64,000 nt of DNA from JAEUTH01 sp039931675 (GCA_039931675.1 JBDTRM010000147.1:1-64000), one strand, 5' to 3'. Positions 34,428 to 43,329 are shown, counted from the stretch's first letter. The notes: generated by a model not told the origin, from the sequence alone. Numbers and translations: made by a program.

Positions 34428-35084
34428 TTACCCGTTGCTCTTCGCATAGTCAGCCAAAAACTTGGCAAGCCCGCTATCAGTAAGCGGATGTTTTAAAAGG
34501 TCAAGTATTGCGCTAAGCGGACACGTTGCAACATCGGCTCCTAACTGGGCGCAATTAATTATATGCATGGCATGGCGTATAGACGCAGCAAGTATCTGGG
34601 TTTTATAACCGTAGTTATCATAGATAAGGCGAATGTCTTCAATCAAACGAAGCCCGTCAGTGCTTACATCATCTAACCTGCCAATAAACGGAGAAACATA
34701 AGTGGCACCGGCTTTTGCAGCAAGCAATGCCTGTCCTGCAGAAAACACTAAGGTGCAATTGGTTTTAATTCCTTTATCACTGAAATACTTCAATGCCTTT
34801 ACACCATCTTTAATCATGGGCACTTTTACCACAATCTGTGTATGCAGTTTTGCAAGGGCTTCGCCTTCTTTAATAATGTTATCAAAATCGGTGGCAATAA
34901 CCTCTGCACTTACATCACCTTTTACCAATTGGCAAATGTCAACGTAATGTTTCATCACATTATCATGTCCTTTAATGCCTTCTTTTGCCATAAGCGATGG
35001 GTTGGTGGTTACACCATCTAATACACCAAGGTCATTGGCTTCTTTAATTTGTGCGAGATTAGCTGTGTCAATAAAAAATTTCAT
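34428..35084 (-). CDS. fsa: fructose-6-phosphate aldolase / transaldolase-like protein
   Basis: The 218-residue protein is a short-form transaldolase (TalC/FSA): start MKFFIDTANLAQIKEANDLG, GVTTNPSLM, the Schiff-base Lys87 in QIVVKVPM, TNCTLVFSAGQALLAAKAGA, and YVSPFIGRLDD. Enzymes in this group cleave fructose 6-phosphate or act as transaldolases in the pentose phosphate pathway; the two activities are not separable here. Cytoplasmic. It lies directly beside the palindrome pair and the SRP RNA gene, all on the minus strand. Confidence 0.92.
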   Translation of the reverse strand: MKFFIDTANLAQIKEANDLGVLDGVTTNPSLMAKEGIKGHDNVMKHYVDICQLVKGDVSAEVIATDFDNIIKEGEALAKLHTQIVVKVPMIKDGVKALKYFSDKGIKTNCTLVFSAGQALLAAKAGATYVSPFIGRLDDVSTDGLRLIEDIRLIYDNYGYKTQILAASIRHAMHIINCAQLGADVATCPLSAILDLLKHPLTDSGLAKFLADYAKSNG

Positions 35085-35106
35085 GGGGAGAGATTATTGG
35101 GTTATC

Positions 35107-35181
35107 CGTCATTGCGAGGAACGAAGCAATCTCCCGGATGCTTGCCGCTTATTAAAGATTGCTTCGTTCCTCGCAATGACG
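35107..35181. repeat. long inverted repeat (REP/MITE-like) between fsa and ffs
   Basis: The two 26-bp arms, CGTCATTGCGAGGAACGAAG followed by CAATCT and its reverse complement, match perfectly, with a 23-bp loop. I recognise this sequence type as a frequently interspersed palindrome in Bacteroidota genomes. It is not followed by a U-tract. Confidence 0.8.
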
Positions 35182-35222
35182 TTAAATTATAAATTCTTAA
35201 TTCAAACAGCAAACTAAAAAAA

Positions 35223-35319
35223 GGGGCAAGCTACTTATATCGCACCGCTCAACCGCTTATCCTTGCTACATTCCTGTCCTGGGGAAGTTCGCAGGAGCTG
35301 GTCGCATAAGACTTACCCC
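35223..35319 (-). ncRNA. ffs: bacterial small signal recognition particle RNA (4.5S type)
   Basis: On the minus strand the 97-nt sequence begins GGGGTAAGTC and ends GTAGCTTGCCCC, and the two ends pair. The middle contains the conserved SRP54-binding element in the Bacteroidota form (CCAGGACAGGAATGTAGCAA). A good promoter lies directly upstream (35325-35358), and its spacing puts the transcription start at the 5' end. The RNA forms the signal recognition particle with Ffh and targets membrane proteins cotranslationally. The exact ends are good to within a few nucleotides. Confidence 0.85.
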
Positions 35320-35324
35320 GGCCG

Positions 35325-35358
35325 CAAATGTAATATTGATTTGTAATCTGCAACAAAG
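35325..35358 (-). promoter_or_regulatory. promoter of the SRP RNA gene
   Basis: Minus strand: -7 element TACATTTG (35325-35332) and -33 element TTTGTTG (35351-35358), separated by 18 bp. The -7 element ends 5 nt before the first G of the SRP RNA. This fits the Bacteroidota consensus well. Confidence 0.65.
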
Positions 35359-35592
35359 AAAATCGGTTTTTGGTTTTTGGTTTGAGTATCAAGGTTTCAT
35401 GTTACGGTTAGTGGTTTGTGCAGCCGCATGGCAGTAATAACCCTGGGTAGCTACCGGAATTGGTTTGTCTTTAATCCATAAACCTGAAATCTTTTTAAAT
35501 TCTAACTTCGCCCCATCATATTTCCATATTTCCATATTTCCATATTTCCGTATTTCCATATTTCCTTATTTCCATATCCCCAATCCCCTTTC
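35359..35592. repeat. upstream spacer with TTCCATATTT tandem words
   Basis: 35508-35580 consists of about seven tandem 10-bp words of the form TTCCATATTT with small changes, the reverse-complement type of the spacer at 5103-5180. The rest (35359-35507) has no recognised gene or RNA. Confidence 0.6.
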
Positions 35593-36129
35593 ATGTCCAT
35601 CACCAAAACTTATTTACAGACCAGCCTGCATTATGGTGCATATTATGGTTTGGCATCATTTGCTTTCAGCATGTTGTTGTATTACACTATCGGAAATCCT
35701 ATAGGAGCATTATCATGGCTGGGCGTTTGGATACCAATTGTTTTTATTTGTGTAGCAATTAAGAATCATCGCAATGAGCACTTAGGCGGTTATATTACTT
35801 ATTGGGAAGCTTTCAGGGCGGGCTTTTTCACAATTGTTTTCGGAGGTGCGTTATATGCTGTGTTCATTTACCTTTTCGGGATTTCAATAGCGCAGCAAAT
35901 GGTAAGTGATTATAAAACAGAGGTTATGCAGCAAACTGAAAGCGTACGTCAGCTTCAGCTTTTTGATGAAAAAGTAATTGACACCATGATCGAAGGTATA
36001 GAGAAAACCACAATGGGTTCATGGGCATCGGGCGATTATATGAATAAAGTATTAGGTGCGGCATTGGTTTCATTAATAGCTGCCGCAGTTTATAAAAAAA
36101 CCAAAATGCCAACTGATGTGATAAATTAA
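35593..36129 (+). CDS. DUF4199-family membrane protein
   Basis: The 178-residue protein has four hydrophobic segments and the DUF4199 pattern: an N-terminal SLHYGAYYGLASFAFSMLLY, the short loop HLGGYITYWEAFRAGFF, then a long hydrophilic helix (KTEVMQQTESVRQLQLFDE) and a last membrane segment near the end. The function of this Bacteroidota family is unknown. It is directly upstream of a DPM1-like glycosyltransferase, a neighbour pair I know from this phylum, and the two are probably cotranscribed (71-bp gap). Confidence 0.85.
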   Translation: MSITKTYLQTSLHYGAYYGLASFAFSMLLYYTIGNPIGALSWLGVWIPIVFICVAIKNHRNEHLGGYITYWEAFRAGFFTIVFGGALYAVFIYLFGISIAQQMVSDYKTEVMQQTESVRQLQLFDEKVIDTMIEGIEKTTMGSWASGDYMNKVLGAALVSLIAAAVYKKTKMPTDVIN

Positions 36130-36200
36130 TGGCTCATGTTTGTCAATTGTTTTATGTTTGAATAATTTTTTGAACCCTCACTTTTAATAAATATTCCTTT

Positions 36201-37157
36201 ATGGATATATCAGTAGTTATTCCCTTATACAACGAAGATGAATCGCTGCCCGAACTGGCTTCATGGATTGAGCGTGTGATGAATGAAAATAAATTCACTT
36301 ACGAAGTGATCATGATTGACGATGGCAGCACTGACAAATCGTGGAATGTGATTGAGTCACTTCATCAAAAAAATCAGTTCATTAAAGGAATAAAGTTTCG
36401 CAGAAACTATGGCAAGAGTGCCGCTTTACAAAAAGGTTTTGAAGCAGCACAAGGCAATGTTGTAATAACAATGGATGCAGATATGCAGGATTCGCCTGAT
36501 GAAATTCCTGAACTTTATAAAATGATTGTAACTGATGGATGGGATATCGTAAGCGGATGGAAGGCCAAGCGCTATGATCCATTAATGAAAACCATTCCTT
36601 CAAAGTTCTTTAACTGGGCTACAAAGAAAATGTCGGGTATTAATACGCTTCACGATTTTAACTGCGGATTGAAATCTTATAATAAGGATGTAGTAAAGAA
36701 CATTGAAGTGTATGGCGAAATGCATCGCTACATACCTGTAATAGCACGCTGGCAAGGCTTTAAAAAGATCACTGAAAAAGTGGTGCAGCATCGACCGCGC
36801 AAATATGGAGTTACAAAATTCGGTCTCGAACGTTTTATAAACGGATTTCTCGATTTGCTTTCTATCTCCTTCATTGGCAAGTTTGGCAAACGACCCATGC
36901 ACCTGTTTGGAACGGTTGGAACAATAATGTTTATGATTGGTTTTTTTAGTTCGGTTTATCTCGGGTTAGGCAAGTTGTACAATGTTTATAATCATATTTA
37001 TGCCCGCATGTTAACTGATCGCCCCTCATTTTACATTGCATTGACAAGCATGATTCTCGGAACGCTTTTATTTATTGCAGGTTTTCTTGGCGAGATGATT
37101 TCGCGTAACTCACCGGTGCGTAATGTTTACCAGGTGGAGGAGAAGGTTGGGTTTTAA
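36201..37157 (+). CDS. family 2 glycosyltransferase, dolichol-phosphate-mannose-synthase type
   Basis: The 318-residue protein has an N-terminal GT2 domain: ISVVIPLYNEDESLPEL, VIMIDDGSTDKSW (UDP/GDP-sugar binding), NYGKSAALQKGF, and the metal-binding VITMDADMQDSPDEI. Two membrane segments follow at the C-terminus (about 232-258 and 272-300). This is the DPM1/GtrB-like layout: sugar transfer from a nucleotide to a lipid carrier at the cytoplasmic face of the inner membrane. The sugar is unknown. It is 71 bp after the DUF4199 gene and convergent with the lipoprotein gene at 37160. Confidence 0.92.
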   Translation: MDISVVIPLYNEDESLPELASWIERVMNENKFTYEVIMIDDGSTDKSWNVIESLHQKNQFIKGIKFRRNYGKSAALQKGFEAAQGNVVITMDADMQDSPDEIPELYKMIVTDGWDIVSGWKAKRYDPLMKTIPSKFFNWATKKMSGINTLHDFNCGLKSYNKDVVKNIEVYGEMHRYIPVIARWQGFKKITEKVVQHRPRKYGVTKFGLERFINGFLDLLSISFIGKFGKRPMHLFGTVGTIMFMIGFFSSVYLGLGKLYNVYNHIYARMLTDRPSFYIALTSMILGTLLFIAGFLGEMISRNSPVRNVYQVEEKVGF

Positions 37158-37159
37158 GG

Positions 37160-38092
37160 TTACTTATTCCTCACCAACTCCAAAACAATTTTTGTTTTTA
37201 TAAAATTGCCGGGTTCATCAGAATTGGCGTCCTTCAATTTTGTAAGGGTAAGTGTATCGGTGTCGTTACTCAAATGCCAGCCCCAGTATTCTTCAGGTTT
37301 ATCTTCCACAATGATGCTCATGGTATTCATTGGGTGTTCCATCATGTCGAGGCAATCACCACCAATGCAGCAATTATAACGAATGCCTCCCTCGTAACCA
37401 GTTAGGCTTCCGTCTATATTAAAAGTAATAGTTGCGCCTTGTGCATATCTGTCTTTATTGATCAGCGTATAACTTCCTTCAACAGTTGCTTCATTAAATG
37501 CTGATATAAACGCTTCATGAAACCGTCCATTTGGTTGAATATATTTTTCATCGGCTTTGAAGAATACTGATGGAATCGGGTAATTATCATTTCTTGAAAT
37601 CATGATTTTTAAAGTTGATGATAATGAATCGTAAAACAATATTATCGGATTACCTTGTATAGCATTATCCAGAATTATTGAATCATGTTTGATAATTACC
37701 GGCAAAAAAAACTGTTCAAATCCATTATAAACAAAAACGGAATCACCGAAGGACTCATCGAATTGCATTTCATAAGCATAAGGCAATGTAAGAGGATCAA
37801 ATATGCTCACCATGCTTCTATGCTCGCGAATGCTGTCTAACAAATTACCGCAAAGCCAGTTGCCATAAAGTTTTTCAATAGGTTTTGGCGGAAGTGATGA
37901 AGTAACTTTCTTACCCTCTCCTTTTTTTCCATTGCAGCTAAACATCAAAACACAAGCAGTTAAAATCAATATTAATTTATACCCGACACATTCGTATATT
38001 CGTTTTAATTCGTAATTCGTTGATGTGCGGATAGCTCGTTGCGTCCATTGGTATATTCGTAAAGATTCGTAATTCGTTGATGTGTTTTTCAT
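37160..38092 (-). CDS. predicted lipoprotein with an unusual repeat-derived N-terminal extension
   Basis: The 310-residue protein starts at ATG 38092, which overlaps the stop of the upstream NlpC/P60 gene by 4 nt (ATGA), a coupled pair. The hydrophobic signal segment is only at about residues 38-52 (KLILILTACVLMFSC; lipid-modified Cys53). The first 35 residues contain two copies of a 19-residue unit (TSTNYESLRIYQ / TSTNYELKRIYE) encoded by a 57-nt direct repeat of low-complexity DNA. The mature part is beta-rich with two Cys near YNCCIGGDC and no recognised domain; it resembles lipocalin-like lipoproteins in organisation only. The true start may be closer to the signal segment. Confidence 0.65.
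   Translation of the reverse strand: MKNTSTNYESLRIYQWTQRAIRTSTNYELKRIYECVGYKLILILTACVLMFSCNGKKGEGKKVTSSLPPKPIEKLYGNWLCGNLLDSIREHRSMVSIFDPLTLPYAYEMQFDESFGDSVFVYNGFEQFFLPVIIKHDSIILDNAIQGNPIILFYDSLSSTLKIMISRNDNYPIPSVFFKADEKYIQPNGRFHEAFISAFNEATVEGSYTLINKDRYAQGATITFNIDGSLTGYEGGIRYNCCIGGDCLDMMEHPMNTMSIIVEDKPEEYWGWHLSNDTDTLTLTKLKDANSDEPGNFIKTKIVLELVRNK
37995..38084. repeat. 33-bp direct repeat in the 5' end of a lipoprotein gene
   Basis: The units at 37995-38027 and 38052-38084 (both with TTCGTAATTCGTTGATGTG) differ at a few positions and are spaced by 57 nt, i.e. 19 codons. It lies between the coupled start codon and the signal peptide. Confidence 0.75.
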
Positions 38093-38862
38093 ATCATCCT
38101 CCTTATCATCCTCAACTTATGCGAATATTTTTTCATCTCATCATTATAAATCCCAAAGTGATCAATGTTATCAATGCGTACTTTGCCTGAGGCATGAATA
38201 ATTTTATGATCATTCATCAGCAAGCCAACGTGCGTAATGCGGCCTTCCTCATTTTCAAAAAAAGCAAGATCGCCCGGATGTGTTTCATCAAGCAGGTGAA
38301 CCTGTTCGCCTTGTTCGGCCTGCAGGTATGCATCGCGCTTTAGCGCTATTCCTGCAAGCTTAAAAACATTTTGTGTTAATCCTGAGCAATCAATGCCAAA
38401 TGGTGAACGCCCGCCCCACAAGTAAGGCGCGTTAAGATACATGAGTGCATTTTCTACTAATTTTTTAAGATCAGTATCAGGATGTAAAATGTTTTTGGCT
38501 GCGCCATCGTAATAAAAATATTTATCAAGTATGCAGCATTTTTCATGATCGTAGTAGGGTAGGTTACTTGCCAGCACCACAGGAAAAGGGTTGCCGTTAT
38601 CTAAAACTCCAACCAACTCATAACACAAAAAACTATTTTTCTTTTTGATGTTTTCATATTCAAACAAATCAACCAATTGCGCCTGCGCGGCAACTATCCA
38701 GCCGCTGTAATGATCATAATCACAACGGATGCGAATCCATTCATTTTGCTTTTCGATAACTTCAAATAGTTCACCAAATAAAAGTTGCGTAACGATTTCG
38801 CTTTTATGCGAAGGTTCGCTGCGTACAGGTATTACACTTTGGTTGCAGATGCCATTAGTCAT
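38089..38862 (-). CDS. NlpC/P60-family cell-wall endopeptidase with SH3-like domains
   Basis: The 257-residue protein has bacterial SH3-like domains in the N-terminal half (about 5-105; SGWIVAAQAQLV) and an NlpC/P60 cysteine peptidase domain (about 130-257) with the catalytic Cys159 in FGIDCSGLTQNVF, His in ITHVGLLMNDHKIIHASG and a polar residue downstream. The layout matches dipeptidyl-peptidase VI/YkfC-like gamma-D-glutamyl-diamino-acid endopeptidases, which split murein peptides. There is no signal peptide, so it probably recycles imported murein peptides in the cytoplasm. It is the upstream partner of the coupled lipoprotein gene. Confidence 0.9.
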   Translation of the reverse strand: MTNGICNQSVIPVRSEPSHKSEIVTQLLFGELFEVIEKQNEWIRIRCDYDHYSGWIVAAQAQLVDLFEYENIKKKNSFLCYELVGVLDNGNPFPVVLASNLPYYDHEKCCILDKYFYYDGAAKNILHPDTDLKKLVENALMYLNAPYLWGGRSPFGIDCSGLTQNVFKLAGIALKRDAYLQAEQGEQVHLLDETHPGDLAFFENEEGRITHVGLLMNDHKIIHASGKVRIDNIDHFGIYNDEMKKYSHKLRMIRRMI

Positions 38863-39030
38863 TGTTTTCTAAATTATTATACGCGAATCAATGGAATAAT
38901 TTCGAATGTTGAATTTTGAATAATGAATGTTGAAGTTTTAATCCGCATAAAATTAAATTCATAATTTTAAATTTTTATCCCCTTCAAAATTCATTATTCA
39001 AAATTCAACCTTCATCATTTAATTTCACCC
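38863..39030. repeat. low-complexity GAATTTTGAATAATGAA spacer with inverted halves
   Basis: 38895-38940 carries GAATGTTGAATTTTGAATAA words and 38980-39018 the reverse-complement type (TTCAAAATTCATTATTCAAA), making a loose inverted repeat like those at 10668-10821. Confidence 0.55.
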
Positions 39031-39966
39031 TTAATGCACTCCCTTATGAGCCAGCCATCGCTCCGCATCAATAGCTGCCATGCAACCTGTGCCTGCGGCA
39101 GTTACCGCCTGCCTGTAAACATGATCCTGTACATCGCCTGACGCAAACACGCCTTCAATATTTGTTTTTGAAGTACCGGGAATAGTAAGCAGGTATCCAT
39201 TTTCATCCATTTCCAATCCTGTATCTTTAAACAAATCAGTATTGGGCTGATGACCAATTGCAACAAAAAAACCTGTGATGTCAAGTAAGCGTTCTTCACC
39301 CGTTTTATTATTTATAAGGTGTGCACCTTCAACAGTTTTATCACCTGTTATTTCCTTGGTTTCATGATTAAAGAGCACTTCTATATTGGCTGTGTTTTCA
39401 ACACGATGTATCATTGCTTTGCTTGCCCGCATTTCTTCACGCCTTACAATCATGTAAACCTTGCGGCATAGTTTTGCGAGATAAGTAGCCTCCTCGGCAG
39501 CGGTATCACCGGCACCAACAATTGCTACATCCTGTCCTTTAAAAAAGAAACCATCACACACTGCACATGCCGACACTCCGTAACCATTTAACCGTTGCTC
39601 ACTTTCCAATCCCAGCCATTTGGCCGATGCACCTGTGGCAATAATTATACTGTCTGCCGTTATCCAGTCTTTATCATCTATCTGTGCCTTAAAAGGCCGC
39701 TCACTGAAATCAACTTTGTTTACGTACGACCAGCGTATATCAGTGCCAAAACGCAAAGCCTGTTTTCTGAAATCTTCCATCATCTCTGGTCCTTGTGTTC
39801 CGTTAGGATAACCGGGATAATTCTCCACCTCTGTTGTGATGGTTAATTGTCCGCCCGGCTGCAAGCCTGCAATCATCAAAGGTTTCATATCAGCACGCGC
39901 TGCATAAATAGCGGCTGTATATCCGGCAGGGCCTGAACCTATTATTAAACATTTTGTATCTGACAT
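39031..39966 (-). CDS. trxB: thioredoxin reductase (NADPH)
   Basis: The 311-residue protein has the FAD-binding IIGSGPAGYTAAIYAARA at the start, the redox pair Cys134/Cys137 in SACAVCDGF, the NADPH-binding VGAGDTAAEEATYLA and the C-terminal GVFASGDVQDHVYRQAVTAAGTG. Size and order are those of low-molecular-weight TrxB. It reduces thioredoxin in the cytoplasm. A -7-like TATTTTTG lies on the minus strand at 40048-40055, about 80 bp upstream of the start. No thioredoxin gene is adjacent. Confidence 0.96.
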   Translation of the reverse strand: MSDTKCLIIGSGPAGYTAAIYAARADMKPLMIAGLQPGGQLTITTEVENYPGYPNGTQGPEMMEDFRKQALRFGTDIRWSYVNKVDFSERPFKAQIDDKDWITADSIIIATGASAKWLGLESEQRLNGYGVSACAVCDGFFFKGQDVAIVGAGDTAAEEATYLAKLCRKVYMIVRREEMRASKAMIHRVENTANIEVLFNHETKEITGDKTVEGAHLINNKTGEERLLDITGFFVAIGHQPNTDLFKDTGLEMDENGYLLTIPGTSKTNIEGVFASGDVQDHVYRQAVTAAGTGCMAAIDAERWLAHKGVH

Positions 39967-40565
39967 TGGGAAATTTGAAAATGGAAATTTGAAATTTGGT
40001 GTTAGTTGCCGGGAAACTTAGCATGTAACACCTTTCTTAATTGTGCGCAAAAATAATTTAATGAGCGTAAACCGAAAGTCGGGCAGTTGCATTTAAAATT
40101 GTTGTTACCAAGATGTTTTCAACAATGAGAACTTTGACAAAGTTTACAAGTGACTAAAAGTCACTCGCTCTCTGATAGCGTTCCCCAACAATGCTGACGC
40201 AACGTCTCCACGCTTGCGAGCCTTGCTGTGCAGAAATAGCAACTCTTTGTTTGTACTTGTTCATTTTTTTCCAATAGCGACAATTATTATTTCTCGGAAG
40301 TAATCAAAACAATCAAAACAACTTGTGGTGAACATACAAGTGGTGAGTGCTGTCGAACCAGTCGAACCTATCAACTTAATCAGCGATTCAAACATTTTTA
40401 CTTTACCAATTTCACCTGACAGGTGCTTCGCGACCTTTCAGGTGAAGTAAACCGCAATCCATCTTAATCATCACTTCATCATCAATTTTGCCCGATACAA
40501 TTCTTTTATACATTTGCGCTCCGTAAAAATTCATGATAAAAAATAGAACCAATAAACAATAAAAT
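39967..40565. other. 600-bp intergenic region with three different palindromes
   Basis: No gene is recognised between trxB and the PPIase gene. Palindromes: AACTTTGACAAAGTT (40130-40144), AGTGACTAAAAGTCACT (40149-40165), and TTCACCTGA with TCAGGTGAA (40411-40446, extended inside by AGGT/ACCT). The plus-strand promoter of the PPIase gene is at the right end (40487-40516). Confidence 0.6.
40487..40516 (+). promoter_or_regulatory. promoter of the PPIase operon
   Basis: The -33 element TTTG (40487-40490) and -7 element TACATTTG (40509-40516) are 18 bp apart and about 50 bp ahead of the ATG at 40566. This is one of the clearest Bacteroidota promoters in the window. Confidence 0.6.
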
Positions 40566-42572
40566 ATGATTAACAAAATTGCTGCTCTGAGTCTTATAAT
40601 CCTTTGCTCTATGAGCATTGTAAAAGCACAGAATGACCCGGTACTGATGACAATAGCCGGCAAACCGGTAAACAAATCAGAGTTTGAAAGGGTTTACAAA
40701 AAAAACAATAACAAAGACATCAGCTACGATAGTAATGCGGTGCATGAGTATCTGGAACTTTACATTAACTATAAATTAAAAGTGCAGGCTGCCCTCGATG
40801 AAAAGTTGGATACGGCATCTTCTTTTGTTAATGAGTTAGCAGGCTACCGCAAACAACTGGCGCAACCTTACATGACTGACACCACAGTATCAACACAAAT
40901 ACTGCGCGAAGCTTATGAGCGCATGCAAAAAGATGTACGTGCAAGCCATGTGCTTGTGCGTTGTGCACCTGATGCTTTGCCTAAGGATACTTCGGCTGCT
41001 TACACCCGCATCATGAAAATCCGTGATCTTATCATTAAGAAGAAAATGGATTTTACGAAGGTAGCACGCGATTCATCTGACGATCCATCGGCAAAAGAAA
41101 ACGGTGGCGACCTGGGATATTTTACCGGCATGCAAATGGTTTATCCTTTTGAATCTGTTGCTTACAGCACACCTGTTGGCCAGGTTTCAATGCCTGTGCG
41201 AACCCGCTTTGGATACCATATTATTAAAGTGTCTGACATGCGCCCTGCGCAAGGCGAAATTCACTGCGCACATATTATGATAAAAGTAACTGCCGGAGTG
41301 AGCGATGCTGATACTGCTGCAATTAATGCCAAAACCAAGATCAACGAGATATATGCCAAGCTCAAAACAGGCGATAAGTTTGAAGATTTAGCCGGGCAAT
41401 TTTCAGAAGATAAAGGCTCAGCAAAAAATGGTGGTGTATTGCCCTGGTTTGGCACAGGCCGCATGGTGCCTGAGTTTGAAAAGGCTGCATTTGCATTGAA
41501 GAATGATGGCGATTATACTGAACCTATTCGTTCATCATATGGATGGCATATAATTAAGCGTTTAGAAAAACGTGGCATTCCTTCTTTTGATGAAAAGAAG
41601 GCAGACCTGAAACAACAGATAGCCCGCGATAGCCGCAGCGAAGCCAGCAAACAAGCCATGATCAATAAGATCAAAACGGAATATGGCTTTAAGGAATTTA
41701 TTCCTGCCAAAGAAGAGTTTCTTAAAACTTTAGATTCGAGCATTGTTAAAGGAGAATTTACTGATTCAGTTGCTCAAATGATGAAGAAGCCAATCATAAA
41801 TATTGGTAACGCTAATTATACGCAAGCCGATTTTGCTGCATTTATTGTTTCTCATCAAACGCATAAAACTACTGGCGATCCATATACCGTAGGTTCGGCA
41901 TTATATGATTCTTATGTAAGTGAAACTTTATTAGCTTATGAAGAAAGCCGTTTAGAAGAAAAATATCCTGAATTTAAAAACCTGATGCAGGAATATCGTG
42001 ATGGCATATTGTTATTTGATCTAACCGATAAAAAAGTATGGTCGCGCGCAGTTAAAGACAGCACAGGATTAGTTGAATTTTATGGCAAGAATAAAGGCAA
42101 TTACATGTGGGGCGAGCGCCTGAGTGCAACCATTTATACATGTGCAAATGAAGCGGTAGCAAATGATGTGAGAAAGCTGTTGAAGAAAAAAGGAATTACT
42201 TCTACCGAAGTTTTAGACCAGGTGAATAAAGAATCGCAACTTAATTTATCGGTAAAAGAAGGTAAATATGTTACCGGTGATAATGACATTATAGATTCGC
42301 TGCAATATAATGTTCCGACAAAAAAAACAGGTGCATCACCATATCAGAACCTTACAAAAGGATTAACGCCTAATTTCAATAAAAATGGCCAGGTTATATT
42401 TGTGGATGTGAAAGAGGTGATAGCACCTCAATCAAAATCTTTAGATGAATCGAAAGGTTTGGTTACGGCAGATTATCAATCGTATCTTGAAAAGAACTGG
42501 ATTGAAGAGTTGCGTAAAAAATATCCGGTTCAGGTAAATGAGCCTGTGTTGAATACGATTATAAAAAAATAA
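40566..42572 (+). CDS. periplasmic parvulin-type peptidyl-prolyl isomerase, two PPIC domains
   Basis: The 668-residue protein has a signal peptide (about 1-21, ending VKAQ), an N-terminal helical chaperone region (NKSEFERVYKKNN), and two consecutive PpiC/parvulin domains. The first has RASHVLVRCAPDA ... SAKENGGDLGYFTGMQMVYPFE; the second has IHCAHIMIKVTAGV ... KGSAKNGGVLPWFGTGRMVPEFE with GYHIIK and GWHIIK strands. A second helical region completes the C-terminal half. The layout is that of SurA/PpiD-like folding factors for outer-membrane proteins. It heads a same-strand group with two further SurA-like genes and moxR. Confidence 0.9.
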   Translation: MINKIAALSLIILCSMSIVKAQNDPVLMTIAGKPVNKSEFERVYKKNNNKDISYDSNAVHEYLELYINYKLKVQAALDEKLDTASSFVNELAGYRKQLAQPYMTDTTVSTQILREAYERMQKDVRASHVLVRCAPDALPKDTSAAYTRIMKIRDLIIKKKMDFTKVARDSSDDPSAKENGGDLGYFTGMQMVYPFESVAYSTPVGQVSMPVRTRFGYHIIKVSDMRPAQGEIHCAHIMIKVTAGVSDADTAAINAKTKINEIYAKLKTGDKFEDLAGQFSEDKGSAKNGGVLPWFGTGRMVPEFEKAAFALKNDGDYTEPIRSSYGWHIIKRLEKRGIPSFDEKKADLKQQIARDSRSEASKQAMINKIKTEYGFKEFIPAKEEFLKTLDSSIVKGEFTDSVAQMMKKPIINIGNANYTQADFAAFIVSHQTHKTTGDPYTVGSALYDSYVSETLLAYEESRLEEKYPEFKNLMQEYRDGILLFDLTDKKVWSRAVKDSTGLVEFYGKNKGNYMWGERLSATIYTCANEAVANDVRKLLKKKGITSTEVLDQVNKESQLNLSVKEGKYVTGDNDIIDSLQYNVPTKKTGASPYQNLTKGLTPNFNKNGQVIFVDVKEVIAPQSKSLDESKGLVTADYQSYLEKNWIEELRKKYPVQVNEPVLNTIIKK

Positions 42573-42595
42573 ACTTATTTTTAAGTTAAAACTGA

Positions 42596-42634
42596 GCGAA
42601 GTGAATCTCTCCAAAAGGTTCACTTCGTTTCGTT
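42596..42634 (+). terminator. hairpin, probable terminator after the two-domain PPIase gene
   Basis: The stem CGAAGTGAA (42597-42605) and TTCACTTCG (42619-42627) is perfect over 9 bp and followed by a T-rich tract interrupted by C (TTTCGTTTC). It may be only a partial terminator. Confidence 0.5.
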
Positions 42635-42843
42635 TCATAGCATTGTGGTTTGGTAAATTGGGATATGGAAATAGGGTAAATGGGGATATGGAATAGGGGT
42701 ATCCGGTTACAAAAGCCTTAATAGAAAAAATTCAATCCGCATGGCAACTCCGGAATAATCGGGCTAGCTTTTTTTATTTATGCGAAATAAAATAAGGTTA
42801 ATAAGGTTGGTACAGCGAGCTCTGATTTTCTACTAAGGTTTAG

Positions 42844-43172
42844 AAGATTATACGAATAACAAAAACCTTAGTAGAAAAGGTTATACACACATACACTTAC
42901 CTTATTATCTTATTCATTCGATATAAAACTAGGGAAATAGGGGAAATAGGAAATAGGGAATACGAGGTTATACGAATAACAAAAACCTTAGTAGAAAAGG
43001 TTATATACACATACACTTAACTTATTACCTTATTCATTCGATATAAAAATAAGGGAAATAGGGGAAATAGGGAATACGAGGTTATGCGAATAACAAAAAC
43101 CTTAGTAGAAAAGATTATACACACATACACTTACCTTATTACCTTATTCATTCGATATAAAATAATAAGGTT
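42844..43172 (+). repeat. three tandem copies of a ~115-120 bp repeat
   Basis: Copies begin at about 42844, 42964 and 43078 (periods 120 and 114). Each contains GTTATACGAATAACAAAAAC, CTTAGTAGAAAAGGTTATA, CACACATACACTTACCTTAT and CATTCGATATAAAA. The first two end in GGGAAATAGG words, whose number varies, explaining the period change. The whole unit, not only short words, is duplicated. The third copy runs into the long ORF upstream of the lipoprotein gene. Confidence 0.85.
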
Positions 43173-43329
43173 TTTGATGGATAACATTCTTTTCTACCAA
43201 GGAAAAAAAAATAAGGTTAATACAGCAATTCAGCAGGAGCGACAATTTATCCCATTTAGAGTTAAATATTATTTTCAATTGATTAAAAAAATAAGAACAG
43301 GATTTTCAACAGGCATTAACTTACTTAAT

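Noticed and set aside
42844..43172. CRISPR-like array of direct repeats
   Set aside because: The repeat copies are about 115-120 bp long, nearly identical over their whole length, with no unique spacers and no cas genes in the window.
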